From Clostridium culturomicium (GTDB lineage Bacteria > Bacillota > Clostridia > Clostridiales > Clostridiaceae), in NCBI RefSeq assembly GCF_000821305.1, contig NZ_CCXK01000017.1:870159-934158 (forward strand): 64,000 bases of DNA, given 5' to 3'. The notes under the pieces were generated by a model. That model saw only the letters and a program-made list of their open reading frames with translations, was not told where the DNA came from and did not search any database. The position numbers and the translations under genes were made by a program. Within the stretch, counting starts at the first letter, position 1; every line of letters starts with the position of its first letter. Below are positions 18,161 to 26,114 of this stretch, in pieces.

Positions 18161-18388
18161 ATGACATTATGCAACCTAAAGCCTGGATACACAGGATTCA
18201 TAGAAGAATTGAAATGTGATAATAAACTTGCAAAAAGGCTATTAGCCTTAGGTTTCGTTGAAGGAACTGAAGTAATATTAAAAAAGAAGGCTCCACTTGG
18301 AGATCCTATAATAATAAACTTAAGAGGGACAGACCTTGCAATTAGAAAAAAGGACGCTCAGCTTATCTATATTAAGGAGGCAGTATAG
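18161..18388 (+). CDS. feoA: ferrous iron transport protein A
   Basis: A 75-residue SH3-like FeoA protein (LCNLKPGYTGFIEEL at the start, then RLLALGFVEGTEV and AIRKKDAQLIYI). FeoA is a small cytoplasmic partner of FeoB. I chose the ATG at 18161; the ATG at 18152 lies inside the ribosome site AGAAGGG. The gene is three bases from feoB, so the two are translated together. The promoter and Fur box upstream indicate iron repression. Confidence 0.92.
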   Translation: MTLCNLKPGYTGFIEELKCDNKLAKRLLALGFVEGTEVILKKKAPLGDPIIINLRGTDLAIRKKDAQLIYIKEAV

Positions 18389-18391
18389 CCA

Positions 18392-20170
18392 ATGAAAACT
18401 ATTGCTCTTATAGGTAACCCTAATGTAGGTAAGACAACCCTATTTAACGCATTAACTGGTTCAAATCAATATGTAGGAAATTGGGCTGGAGTTACTGTAG
18501 ATAAAAAAGATGGCTACTTAACAAAAGATATAAAAATAGTAGACTTGCCTGGTATATATGCCATGGACACTTTTTCCAATGAAGAAAAGGTATCAAAGGA
18601 ATTTCTTTATACTGATGAAGTTGATTTAATTGTAAATATTATAGATGGTTCTAATCTTGAAAGAAATCTTTATTTAACTTCACAGCTTACGCAATTTAAA
18701 AAACCTATATTACTGGTTGTAAATATGATAGATGTGGCAGAGAGCAATGGGATTTATATTAACTACGAGCTTCTTTCTAAGGAATTAGGAGTTAATATAT
18801 TACCAATTTCTGCTTCTAAGGGACAAGGTGTCAAAGAAATAAAAGAGTTTTTAATTAAAAATGACTCTTTTCAAGCAATTGATTCAACAATAAACTTTAA
18901 GCATTCATTTGAAAATAAAAATGAGAATGAAACCTATAAATATATAGAAACTTTACTGAAGAGATGTGTTAAAGGAAAAAAGGATAGTAAAGATAATCTA
19001 ACAGAAAAAATCGATTCTATAGTTTTGAATAAGTTTTTGGCTTATCCCCTATTTTTAGGAATTATGTTTTTAATATTTAAATTTACATTTGATTGGGTTG
19101 GTGGGCCACTTCAAGAACTATTAGAAAAATTAATTAATGAAAATTTAGTATCCTTAATTCAAATTCCCTTAGCAAATACCTCCCCTTGGTTCCAATCTTT
19201 AATTATTGATGGTATTATTGGTGGAGTTGGCGGAGTTATTGTTTTCATCCCAATAATTCTTACATTGTTTATTGGAATAAGCTTCTTAGAAGACAGTGGT
19301 TATATGGCCAGAACAGCCTTTATCATGGACAAACTAATGAGAAAGCTTGGATTATCAGGTAAAGCGTTTATTCCTCTATTAATGGGATTTGGATGCTCTG
19401 TACCTGGAATCATGTCAGCAAGAACCTTAGAAAGTGAGAAGGATCGTAAGCTTACAGCCTTAATTATTCCATTCATGTCTTGTAATGCAAGACTTCCTGT
19501 CTATGCCCTATTTACAAGCATACTATTTGCAGGAAATGAATCCTTAGTTATATTTGGGTTATACTTCTTTGGTTTAATTGTTGCTTTTATAATGGCTATA
19601 ATATTTAAAAATACCATTTTCAAAAAAGAAGAGGAACCATTCATCATTGAATTACCAGAATATAAAATGCCTGAAATTAAAAGCCTTCTTTTACATACTT
19701 GGGAAAAAGGTAAAGGTTTCTTAAAGAAAGCTGGTACTCTTATCTTTGCAATATCCGTTGTGGTTTGGTTCTTATCAAACTTTAACTTTACAGGTATGGT
19801 TGATATTGATAAAAGTTTCTTAGCTTCTATTGGTGGATTTATCGCACCAATCTTTGCTCCACTAGGCTTTGGTAATTGGCAAAATTCCGTTGCACTGATA
19901 ACTGGACTTATGGCTAAAGAAGTTGTTGTTGGATCTCTAGAAATTCTATATGCTGGAGGATTAGAAGCAGCTATAGCTGCTTCCTTCACTGTTGCATCTG
20001 GATTATCGTTCTTAGTATTCACTTTACTATATACTCCATGTGTTGCTGTTGTAGCAACCATGAAGAAAGAATTCAGTACTAAGTTTGCTTTATTTTCTGT
20101 ATTTTATCAATTTGCAGTAGCTTGGATTTTTGCTTTTGGAGTTTACCACATAGTAAATCTCTTTATTTAG
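18392..20170 (+). CDS. feoB: ferrous iron transporter B
   Basis: A 592-residue FeoB: N-terminal G domain (G1 GNPNVGKTTLFNALTG, G3 DLPGIYAM, G4 NMID, G5 SASKG), a short helical spacer to about 210, then the transmembrane part with the two Gate domains (GYMARTAF and GFGCSVPGIMSAR in the first, AKEVVVGSLEILY in the second). It imports Fe2+ under anoxic conditions. It is shorter than E. coli FeoB, consistent with the compact clostridial form. It is followed within ten bases by the Cys-rich partner. Confidence 0.95.
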   Translation: MKTIALIGNPNVGKTTLFNALTGSNQYVGNWAGVTVDKKDGYLTKDIKIVDLPGIYAMDTFSNEEKVSKEFLYTDEVDLIVNIIDGSNLERNLYLTSQLTQFKKPILLVVNMIDVAESNGIYINYELLSKELGVNILPISASKGQGVKEIKEFLIKNDSFQAIDSTINFKHSFENKNENETYKYIETLLKRCVKGKKDSKDNLTEKIDSIVLNKFLAYPLFLGIMFLIFKFTFDWVGGPLQELLEKLINENLVSLIQIPLANTSPWFQSLIIDGIIGGVGGVIVFIPIILTLFIGISFLEDSGYMARTAFIMDKLMRKLGLSGKAFIPLLMGFGCSVPGIMSARTLESEKDRKLTALIIPFMSCNARLPVYALFTSILFAGNESLVIFGLYFFGLIVAFIMAIIFKNTIFKKEEEPFIIELPEYKMPEIKSLLLHTWEKGKGFLKKAGTLIFAISVVVWFLSNFNFTGMVDIDKSFLASIGGFIAPIFAPLGFGNWQNSVALITGLMAKEVVVGSLEILYAGGLEAAIAASFTVASGLSFLVFTLLYTPCVAVVATMKKEFSTKFALFSVFYQFAVAWIFAFGVYHIVNLFI

Positions 20171-20180
20171 GAGGATTTTT

Positions 20181-20330
20181 ATGATTGAAATAATAATCAC
20201 TATGCTCATTGTTGGAGCTGCAGCTTATATCCTATATAATAACTTTAAAAAGAAAAAGAATAGTGGCTGTAACTGCAGCGGATGCAGTTCACAGTGTCCA
20301 CTATATAAAGATAAAAATAAGGACTCTTAA
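20181..20330 (+). CDS. FeoB-associated Cys-rich membrane protein (49 aa)
   Basis: A 49-residue ORF starting at an ATG with TTAGGAGG upstream. It has one N-terminal membrane helix (IIITMLIVGAAAYILY), a basic turn, and a cysteine-rich tail (CNCSGCSSQC), the pattern of FeoB-associated Cys-rich proteins (PF12669). Its place as third gene of feoAB supports this. It may help hold Fe2+ at the membrane; its function is not established. Confidence 0.88.
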   Translation: MIEIIITMLIVGAAAYILYNNFKKKKNSGCNCSGCSSQCPLYKDKNKDS

Positions 20331-20346
20331 TGAGTCCTTATTTTTA
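20315..20346. terminator. terminator of the feo operon
   Basis: ATAAGGACTC pairs with GAGTCCTTAT around TTAAT, followed by TTTTT. It overlaps the end of the Cys-rich gene and also faces the convergent small gene. Confidence 0.9.
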
Positions 20347-20547
20347 TCCCTGTAAATTATTATTCTTTTCATCATTTTCAAGTTGCTGAAATTCAAGTTC
20401 ATATAACTGATTTTCTAAATAATTTATCTTATTTGTCAGTTCATCCACCTTTAATGAACTATTCCAAGAAGTAGTGTCAAGCTCCCAAAGTGTTCTTTGT
20501 TTCTTATATCTTCTAATTTCAGTTTGTAATTGTTCAATAGTTAACAT
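20344..20547 (-). CDS. small coiled-coil protein (67 aa)
   Basis: A 67-residue ORF with a strong ribosome site (GGAGGTG five bases before ATG). The sequence is highly charged with leucines at heptad-like spacing (KINYLENQLYELEFQQLEN), predicting a helical hairpin or coiled coil. I recognise no family. It is convergent with feo and followed upstream by a perfect palindromic repeat copy. Confidence 0.75.
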   Translation of the reverse strand: MLTIEQLQTEIRRYKKQRTLWELDTTSWNSSLKVDELTNKINYLENQLYELEFQQLENDEKNNNLQG

Positions 20548-20560
20548 AAAAACACCTCCA

Positions 20561-20632
20561 TTAAGTTCGAATGACTAAATCTCCGATTTAGTCATTCGAA
20601 CTTACTCCTTATAATGAGTATAAGAGAAATTT
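20561..20632. repeat. intergenic repeat copy with perfect 20-bp stem
   Basis: TAAGTTCGAATGACTAAATC is exactly complementary to 20585-20604 across a TCC loop. It ends in the family ACTTACTCC sequence and a short second hairpin (ACTC/GAGT). This is the best-paired copy of the intergenic repeat family; it lies just upstream of the small coiled-coil gene. Confidence 0.8.
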
Positions 20633-20740
20633 ATACTTTAAGTTATTTATGGATCTACTCTTTCAATTCATTTAAAAAGTAATTTTATACTATTATTATA
20701 TGCTAATTTATTAAAAATATATTCAAAATATTCATATAAT

Positions 20741-20770
20741 AATAAAGACCGCGTAAAGCGGTCCTTATTT
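20741..20770 (-). terminator. terminator of argS
   Basis: GGACCGC/GCGGTC stem with a TTTAC loop followed by TTTATTATT on the minus strand, directly after the argS stop codon. Confidence 0.88.
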
Positions 20771-20771
20771 G

Positions 20772-22466
20772 TTACATCTCATCTACCGTTTCTAATCCGA
20801 TTAAGGATAATCCATTCTTAATAACCTGCAAGGAAGCTTTAACTAGGTTTAATCTAGAACTTCTAGATATTTCATCATGAAAATTTGAGATATTAATTGC
20901 AGTATAGAATTTATTAAACGCTTTTGAAATATCGATAACATATCTAGTAATTATTGAGGGCTGCAGTTTATCTAAAGCTTGTTTTACAACCTCATTAAAT
21001 TTAGATAGTTGTTTTACAAGTTCAAATTCTTCATTAGATAATAACTTTGAATAATTAACTTCATCAGTCCCCTCCCCAAGTTTTCTCAATATACTTTTAC
21101 CTCTTGCATAGGTATATTGAACATATGGACCTGTTTCCCCTTCAAAGCTAAGCATTTCACTCCAGTCAAACACGATATCTCTTTCTCTTGAATTTTTAAG
21201 ATATGTGAATACTACAGCGCCAATACCAACCTTTTTAGCTACCTCTTTTTTATTCTCAAGGTTAGGATTTTTATCATTAATTATTTCTTCCGTCTTCGAG
21301 ATTGCTTCATAAAGCAGATCTTCTAAAAATACAACATTGCCCTTTCGTGTTGAAAGCTTTTTATCAGGAAACCTTACTAATCCAAAAGAAACATGAATAC
21401 AATCATCAGCCCAATCATACCCCATTTTTTTAACAGTGGTAAATACCTGCTTAAAATGAAGAGTTTGATCTTTAGCAACAACATAAATATTCTTGTAAAA
21501 GTCATAAGTTTTCTTTCTATAAAATACAGCTGCTAAATCTCTAGTTGCATAAATAGTAGCTCCATCTGCCTTTTTTATTATACACGGAGGCATATTTTCC
21601 TCATCAAGAAAAACAACCTTAGCTCCATTACTTTCTGTAAGTAATTCCTTATCTTCAAGCTCCCTTATCACAGTATCCATCTTATCTGTATAAAAGCTTT
21701 CTCCGTCAAAAGAGTCAAATGATACATTTAACAACTTAAATAATCTGTCAAATTCTTTTAAACTCAACTCCTTAAACTTACTCCATAATTCCATCTCTAT
21801 GGGGTTTCCATCTTCTAAAAGTTTAAAGTGTCTTCGTCCTTCATCATCAAGACAAGGATTTTTCTCAGCTTCCTCATGAAATTTAACATAAACTCGAAAC
21901 ATTTCTTTAATTGGTTCTTTTTCTAGAGCTTCTTCATCTCCCCAATGAATATAAGCATAAATTAGCTTTCCAAATTGAGTTCCCCAATCTCCTAAATGAT
22001 TTATTCCAATAGCATTATAACCTTGGAACTTAAAAATTTTGTATAAAGAATTTCCAAGCATAGTCGTGAACAAATGTCCTACATGAAAGGGTTTTGCTAT
22101 ATTAGCCGAACAGTATTCTACAATTACATTCTTTCCTGCTCCATCATTACTATGTCCATAATCATCTTTTTCCTCAAGAACCTTATTAATAACCTCTTTA
22201 ACAAATTCACCTTTAGAAACAAAGAAATTTATATATGGTCCTAAGGCTTCAATCTTCTCAAAACCATCGATGCATCCTAAATTCTCCTTAATATCAATAG
22301 CTATTAAGTTTGGTGATTTTTTAATAGTCTTTGACAGTTGAAAACAAGGAAATGCAAAGTCACCCATATCGCTTTTTGGTGGAACTTCTACTAATTTATT
22401 TATCATATCTTCATCTAAATTCAAATAAGCAGCTAATTTACCTGCTATTATGTTCCTATAATTCAT
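20772..22466 (-). CDS. argS: arginyl-tRNA synthetase
   Basis: A 564-residue class I ArgRS. It has the N-terminal Add1 tRNA-binding domain (about 1-90), the HIGH-like signature AKPFHVGHL, and a C-terminal anticodon-binding helical domain (DALRA-type, about 450-564, ending with GLSLIGLETVDEM). The usual KMSKS appears as KKLSTRKGN. Length fits the family. A T-box leader with an apparent AGA specifier lies upstream, so the gene should be induced when tRNA-Arg is uncharged. GGAGGAG precedes the ATG. Confidence 0.95.
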   Translation of the reverse strand: MNYRNIIAGKLAAYLNLDEDMINKLVEVPPKSDMGDFAFPCFQLSKTIKKSPNLIAIDIKENLGCIDGFEKIEALGPYINFFVSKGEFVKEVINKVLEEKDDYGHSNDGAGKNVIVEYCSANIAKPFHVGHLFTTMLGNSLYKIFKFQGYNAIGINHLGDWGTQFGKLIYAYIHWGDEEALEKEPIKEMFRVYVKFHEEAEKNPCLDDEGRRHFKLLEDGNPIEMELWSKFKELSLKEFDRLFKLLNVSFDSFDGESFYTDKMDTVIRELEDKELLTESNGAKVVFLDEENMPPCIIKKADGATIYATRDLAAVFYRKKTYDFYKNIYVVAKDQTLHFKQVFTTVKKMGYDWADDCIHVSFGLVRFPDKKLSTRKGNVVFLEDLLYEAISKTEEIINDKNPNLENKKEVAKKVGIGAVVFTYLKNSRERDIVFDWSEMLSFEGETGPYVQYTYARGKSILRKLGEGTDEVNYSKLLSNEEFELVKQLSKFNEVVKQALDKLQPSIITRYVIDISKAFNKFYTAINISNFHDEISRSSRLNLVKASLQVIKNGLSLIGLETVDEM

Positions 22467-22606
22467 ACTAACTCCTCCTTAAATAAGCTGCTAAAAGCGA
22501 TATTTAAACTCTTTGTTTTAATAAAAATACCTATTATTTTGTATATGCAATGATATGTTATCATTTCATATACACACTAAAATAAGTTGCATTAATTTAT
22601 ATGCAG

Positions 22607-22870
22607 TAAAAAACCGCCTCTTTATTTTCAAAGAGGCGGAAATATCCGCTACCACTCTAATTGACCTTACACAAATAAGATTTTCTTAAATATTTACCTC
22701 TAATACGTCTTACCCACTAAAAAAACTTCGAGCACCTTCTCCAAGGCATTCTTACTGATTTTCACCATTGATTCATTGTTAAACCTCATTCTTCAATTCT
22801 TGCAAGGCTTACAATCCCCCTTGCTCCTATATGAATATGTAAAGAAAGTACTACCCTTTTCACAGAATTT
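22607..22870 (-). promoter_or_regulatory. T-box riboswitch leader of argS, probable AGA specifier
   Basis: On the minus strand the T-box core AGAGTGGTAGCGGA (22645-22658) is followed by a strong terminator, CCGCCTCTTT/AAAGAGGCGG (22614-22639) plus a T-run. Further 5', a Stem I-like hairpin (GCAAGG/CCTTGC) is followed by TTGA-AGA-ATGAGG, placing an Arg codon AGA at 22790-22792 where a specifier is expected. The next gene is argS, which agrees. Uncharged tRNA-Arg would stabilise the antiterminator. I am sure of the T-box and less sure of the specifier. Confidence 0.88.
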
Positions 22871-23002
22871 ATATATAAAAGTTTAATTTGTTTGTATTAT
22901 ATATAAATTAAACTTTAATGTCAATAATACAGTATGCCTATTTTTTATTGATTTTACAATGTACTTACTTAATTCAAGAAGTTAACTTATTATATTTTTT
23001 TA

Positions 23003-23050
23003 ATAAAATAAGTTCCCCAAACTAAACTTTAAATTTAGTTTGCGGAACTA
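23003..23050 (-). terminator. terminator of the ABC-F gene
   Basis: TAGTTCC-CAAACTAAA pairs with TTTAGTTTG-GGAACTA with one mismatch, followed on the minus strand by TTTTATT, just after the ABC-F stop. Confidence 0.85.
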
Positions 23051-23054
23051 TATA

Positions 23055-24641
23055 TTAGTTATTTAACTCTAAGTACTCATCATAAGTCATAACTTTATCT
23101 ATAACTCCGCCTTCTGGACGAACGTCGATAATTCTGTTTGCAACAGTGTTTATGAACTGGTGGTCATGAGATGTAAATAAAATTGTTCCTTCAAAATTGA
23201 TTAATCCATTGTTTACAGCTGTAATAGACTCAAGGTCTAAATGGTTTGTTGGTTCATCTAATAGAAGAACGTTAGCTCCACTAAGCATCATTTTAGAAAG
23301 CATACAACGAACTTTCTCTCCTCCAGATAAAACAGATGCTTGTTTTAAAGCTTCTTCTCCAGAGAATAACATTCTTCCTAAAAATCCTCTGATAAAGCTT
23401 TCAGCTTTTTCTTCTGAGAATTGTCTTAACCAATCAACAAGATTTAAATCACAATCAGCGAAGAACTCTGTATTATCTTGAGGGAAGTAAGATTGAGATG
23501 TTGTAACCCCCCACTTAAAGCTTCCGCTATCTGGCTCCATTTCACCCATTAATATTTTAAATAAAGTAGTTTTAGCAATTCCATCACCTAAGAAGGCAAT
23601 CTTATCATTCTTATAAACCATAAAGCTTACATTATCTAAAACTTTAACTCCATCTATAGTTTTTGTTAAGTTTTCAACTACTAATAAATCATTCCCAGCT
23701 TCTCTATCAGCTTTAAAGCCAACGAATGGATATTTTCTTGATGATGGTCTAATATCATCAAGCGTAATCTTATCCAACTGCTTCTTTCTACTTGTAGCTT
23801 GTTTAGCTTTAGATGCGTTAGAGCTGAAACGAGCGATGAAGTTTTGAAGCTCTTTAATTTTTTCTTCCTTCTTTTTGTTTTGGTCTTTAGCCATTTGAAG
23901 AGCTAATTGGCTTGACTCGTACCAGAAATCGTAGTTACCAACATATAATTGGATTTTTCCGAAGTCTAAGTCAGCCATATGTGTACAAACTTGGTTTAAG
24001 AAGTGTCTATCGTGGGATACAACGATAACTGTTCCTTCAAAATTAGCTAAAAAGTTCTCTAACCATTGAATAGATTTTATATCTAAGTGGTTGGTAGGCT
24101 CGTCAAGAAGTAATACATCTGGGTGTCCAAATAAAGCTTGAGCTAAAAGAACCTTTACCTTCTCAGAACCATTTAAATCTTTCATTAATTTGTAATGTAA
24201 GTCTTCAGTAATTCCTAACCCCTGTAAAAGAGTTGCAGCCTCACTTTCAGCTTCCCATCCATTTAAATCTGCAAATTCACCTTCAAGCTCAGAAGCTCTC
24301 ATACCGTCTTCATCGCTGAAGTCTTCTTTAGCATAAAGAGCATCCTTCTCTTCCATTATTTCAACTAATCTTGCATGTCCCATAATAACTGTCTTTAAAA
24401 CCTCAACATCGTCATATGCGAAGTGGTCCTGCTTTAAAACAGCCATTCTTTGACCTGGCGTGATGGAAACATCACCAGTATTTGGTTCTATATCTCCAGA
24501 TAATATTTTAAGGAATGTAGACTTACCAGCACCATTAGCTCCAATTAAACCATAGCAGTTTCCTTCTGTGAATTTAATATTAACATCTTCGAAAAGCTTA
24601 CGAGCACCGTATCTTAAACTAACTCCATTAGCACTTATCAT
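23055..24641 (-). CDS. ABC-F family ATPase (YkpA/YbiT type)
   Basis: A 528-residue soluble protein with two ABC ATPase domains and a linker (about 245-300) rich in K, E and R. NBD1 has a canonical P-loop (GANGAGKST), Walker B LLLDEPTNHLD and switch His SHDRHF. NBD2 has LSGGEKVR, LLLDEPTNHLD and SHDHQF. ABC-F proteins act on the ribosome. The NBD2 P-loop is unusual: LGDGIAKTT, one residue shorter than the standard GxxGxGKT, with Ala for Gly. There are no membrane segments. GGAGG precedes the ATG. Confidence 0.9.
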   Translation of the reverse strand: MISANGVSLRYGARKLFEDVNIKFTEGNCYGLIGANGAGKSTFLKILSGDIEPNTGDVSITPGQRMAVLKQDHFAYDDVEVLKTVIMGHARLVEIMEEKDALYAKEDFSDEDGMRASELEGEFADLNGWEAESEAATLLQGLGITEDLHYKLMKDLNGSEKVKVLLAQALFGHPDVLLLDEPTNHLDIKSIQWLENFLANFEGTVIVVSHDRHFLNQVCTHMADLDFGKIQLYVGNYDFWYESSQLALQMAKDQNKKKEEKIKELQNFIARFSSNASKAKQATSRKKQLDKITLDDIRPSSRKYPFVGFKADREAGNDLLVVENLTKTIDGVKVLDNVSFMVYKNDKIAFLGDGIAKTTLFKILMGEMEPDSGSFKWGVTTSQSYFPQDNTEFFADCDLNLVDWLRQFSEEKAESFIRGFLGRMLFSGEEALKQASVLSGGEKVRCMLSKMMLSGANVLLLDEPTNHLDLESITAVNNGLINFEGTILFTSHDHQFINTVANRIIDVRPEGGVIDKVMTYDEYLELNN

Positions 24642-24666
24642 TTCGTTACCTCCATTTATTACATTT

Positions 24667-24704
24667 AAAAAAGTTCTACCCTCTTTTGACGGTAAAACTT
24701 TTTA
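24667..24704 (-). terminator. terminator after yccF (or ABC-F leader hairpin)
   Basis: AAAAGTT-TACC pairs with GGTA-AACTTTT around a ten-base loop, with T-runs on both sides, between the YccF stop and the ABC-F start. Probably the YccF terminator; an attenuator for ABC-F cannot be excluded. Confidence 0.6.
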
Positions 24705-24751
24705 ATTTCTTAATTCAATACATCCATTGAATTATATCATAGATTTCATTT

Positions 24752-25114
24752 TTATACTACCTCTTTACCAAAAGGTGCTAAAGATAATTTAGCCATTTTT
24801 AAAGATTGTGCTGCAAATGGTATTCCTATTATAGTTATACATAGAAACGCAGCACTAATTAAATTTGTTATAGCTAGTGGAAGTCCACCAAAGATTACCC
24901 ATAAAATATTTAATAGGAAGCTTGTGCTTCCATCATTTCTAGTTACAACTTCCTTACCAAATGGGAAAAATTGCAGCTTTGATAATTTAAAACATTGCAA
25001 TCCTATTGGAATTCCTACTATAGTAAGACACCAAAGAAGGCCAATTACTAACCATTCAAGCCCTCCGACAAATCCACCAAAAATAAACCAGATTACATTT
25101 CCTAAACAACTCAT
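24752..25114 (-). CDS. YccF-domain membrane protein
   Basis: A 120-residue protein made of two similar halves, each a hydrophobic segment followed by a conserved polar turn (GIPIGLQCFKLSKLQFFPFGKEVV and a matching C-terminal GIPFAAQSLKMAKLSLAPFGKEVV pattern; about 30-57 and 93-120). This internal duplication is typical of YccF. It is an inner membrane protein of unknown function. AAGGAG precedes the ATG. Confidence 0.88.
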   Translation of the reverse strand: MSCLGNVIWFIFGGFVGGLEWLVIGLLWCLTIVGIPIGLQCFKLSKLQFFPFGKEVVTRNDGSTSFLLNILWVIFGGLPLAITNLISAAFLCITIIGIPFAAQSLKMAKLSLAPFGKEVV

Positions 25115-25475
25115 ATATATCTCCTTAAGTGAACATCCAAATCTATGATTTGGCTAATGTAAACTTACTCCTTCGACTTCTTTTGAGAAGGAGTTTCTAT
25201 ATATATAATATATTAAAACTGTAAAAATGCAACCATTTATTCATAAGTAGTATCCAAACCTTAATTTAGTTAATACGGACTTTACTCCTTCGATTGTTTC
25301 TGAGAAGGAGTTTCCATAATTAACTCTCAAATCTTAATTTGGCTAATGTGAAGTTAAATAACAATATAAACTTTGATTTAGCAACGGGAACTTCCCCCCT
25401 TCAACTTCTATTGAGAAGAAGTTAAATTATTCATTTATAAAAAAGCTTTACTATTAGACCTAAAAATACAGATGA
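25115..25475. repeat. cluster of three tandem intergenic repeat copies
   Basis: No gene. It holds three copies of the two-hairpin repeat, at about 25126-25198, 25244-25315 and 25321-25424. The first has CCAAATC-TAT-GATTTGG inside an outer stem AAGT-ACAT/ATGT-ACTT, followed by ACTCCTTC/GAAGGAGT and TTTC. The other two are progressively degenerate but keep the second hairpin. All run in the same direction. Confidence 0.75.
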
Positions 25476-25498
25476 TTATTTATCATCTGTATTTTTTT
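25463..25498 (-). terminator. terminator after the 61-aa gene
   Basis: ATACAGATGAT pairs with ATCATCTGTAT, flanked by A and T runs; it overlaps the stop codon of the gene at 25476. Confidence 0.88.
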
Positions 25499-25661
25499 CA
25501 TTCTTAAGTGCGTTATCAACTTTTTCTAAATAATTGGTTTGACTCACAATATTTTCTTCAAAATTCTCTACGGCATTTTTAGTATAGTTTCCCAAGGCCT
25601 TCGAGCTTATTCCTGAATTAATATTATTATGATTATCATTAAAGCCTTTATTTGTACTCAT
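25476..25661 (-). CDS. small hydrophilic protein (61 aa)
   Basis: A 61-residue, Asn-rich hydrophilic ORF (begins MSTNKGFNDNHNN) with GAGGTGA upstream of its ATG and a terminator at its end. No membrane segment and no known domain. Size, polarity and Asn/Lys content resemble small spore or spore-coat-associated proteins of clostridia, which is only a guess. Together with the gene at 25696 it forms a pair on the same strand. Confidence 0.72.
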   Translation of the reverse strand: MSTNKGFNDNHNNINSGISSKALGNYTKNAVENFEENIVSQTNYLEKVDNALKNEKNTDDK

Positions 25662-25695
25662 ACTATCACCTCATATAAATTTAATTAAAGTTCAA

Positions 25696-25812
25696 TTATT
25701 CCAAACTATTATTGCTAGTATTTTTCTTTTTGTCATTTTTATTTTTCATGCTATTACTTTCAGACTTTTGATTACTTTGATTTTTCATGCTGTTTTGTTT
25801 ATCTTTTCCCAT
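25696..25812 (-). CDS. very small Lys/Asn/Ser-rich protein (38 aa)
   Basis: A 38-residue ORF starting MGKDKQNSMKNQSNQK, with GAGGTGATATTC immediately before ATG. A longer open frame to 25878 has no ribosome site. The composition is almost entirely K, N, S, D and Q with two NSMKN units, suggesting an unfolded basic peptide such as a minor small spore protein. No family recognised. Confidence 0.62.
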   Translation of the reverse strand: MGKDKQNSMKNQSNQKSESNSMKNKNDKKKNTSNNSLE

Positions 25813-25909
25813 GAATATCACCTCTGTCTTTATTATTACCTCTTTAAACAAAAATATACTTTTAGTTATAAAAACCAATTAGATTTTTAAGTATAGTATT
25901 TTATTATTG

Positions 25910-25938
25910 TTGACAATTTACTGATTATTTAATACAAT
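25910..25938 (+). promoter_or_regulatory. carAB promoter
   Basis: TTGACA and TACAAT with a 17-base spacer, giving a start near 25945 and a leader of about 170 bases before carA. Confidence 0.75.
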
Positions 25939-25962
25939 CAGAAAGACAAGTCTACTTTTAAA

Positions 25963-25980
25963 TTGGTACAGAGAGACCAA
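25963..25980 (+). promoter_or_regulatory. PyrR-binding-loop-like site in the carAB leader
   Basis: TTGGT-ACAGAGAG-ACCAA forms a hairpin whose loop (ACAGAGAG) matches the PyrR site core (CNGNGAG). A very similar loop occurs in the uracil permease leader of this window. It precedes an intrinsic terminator at 26035, so PyrR attenuation of carAB by uridine nucleotides is likely. Confidence 0.65.
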
Positions 25981-25996
25981 GAAGGGAGAGTTATAT

Positions 25997-26035
25997 ATGG
26001 ACATAACTATATTCAATTTCGAGAGAAATCCCTAG
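25997..26035 (+). CDS. candidate 12-aa leader peptide before carA
   Basis: An ATG preceded six bases upstream by GAAGGGAGAG, an excellent ribosome site, opens a 12-codon frame (MDITIFNFERNP) ending in TAG. The final G of TAG is the first base of the terminator stem. A ribosome on this frame would cover the 5' arm of the terminator, as in transcription attenuation. There is one Arg codon (AGA) near the end. This is an inference from position and ribosome site; no family supports it. Confidence 0.4.
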   Translation: MDITIFNFERNP

Positions 26036-26079
26036 GATAATAAGTAGAGCAATATATTGTTTTATTTATTATCCTTTTT
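26035..26079 (+). terminator. leader terminator (attenuator) of carAB
   Basis: GGATAATAA pairs with TTATTATCC, with inner pairing in the loop (CAAT/ATTG), followed by TTTTT. It lies between the PyrR-like site and the carA start, so it acts as the attenuator. Confidence 0.8.
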
Positions 26080-26114
26080 GTTTGACTTAGAATTATTTGA
26101 TTGGAGGGTTTTTC

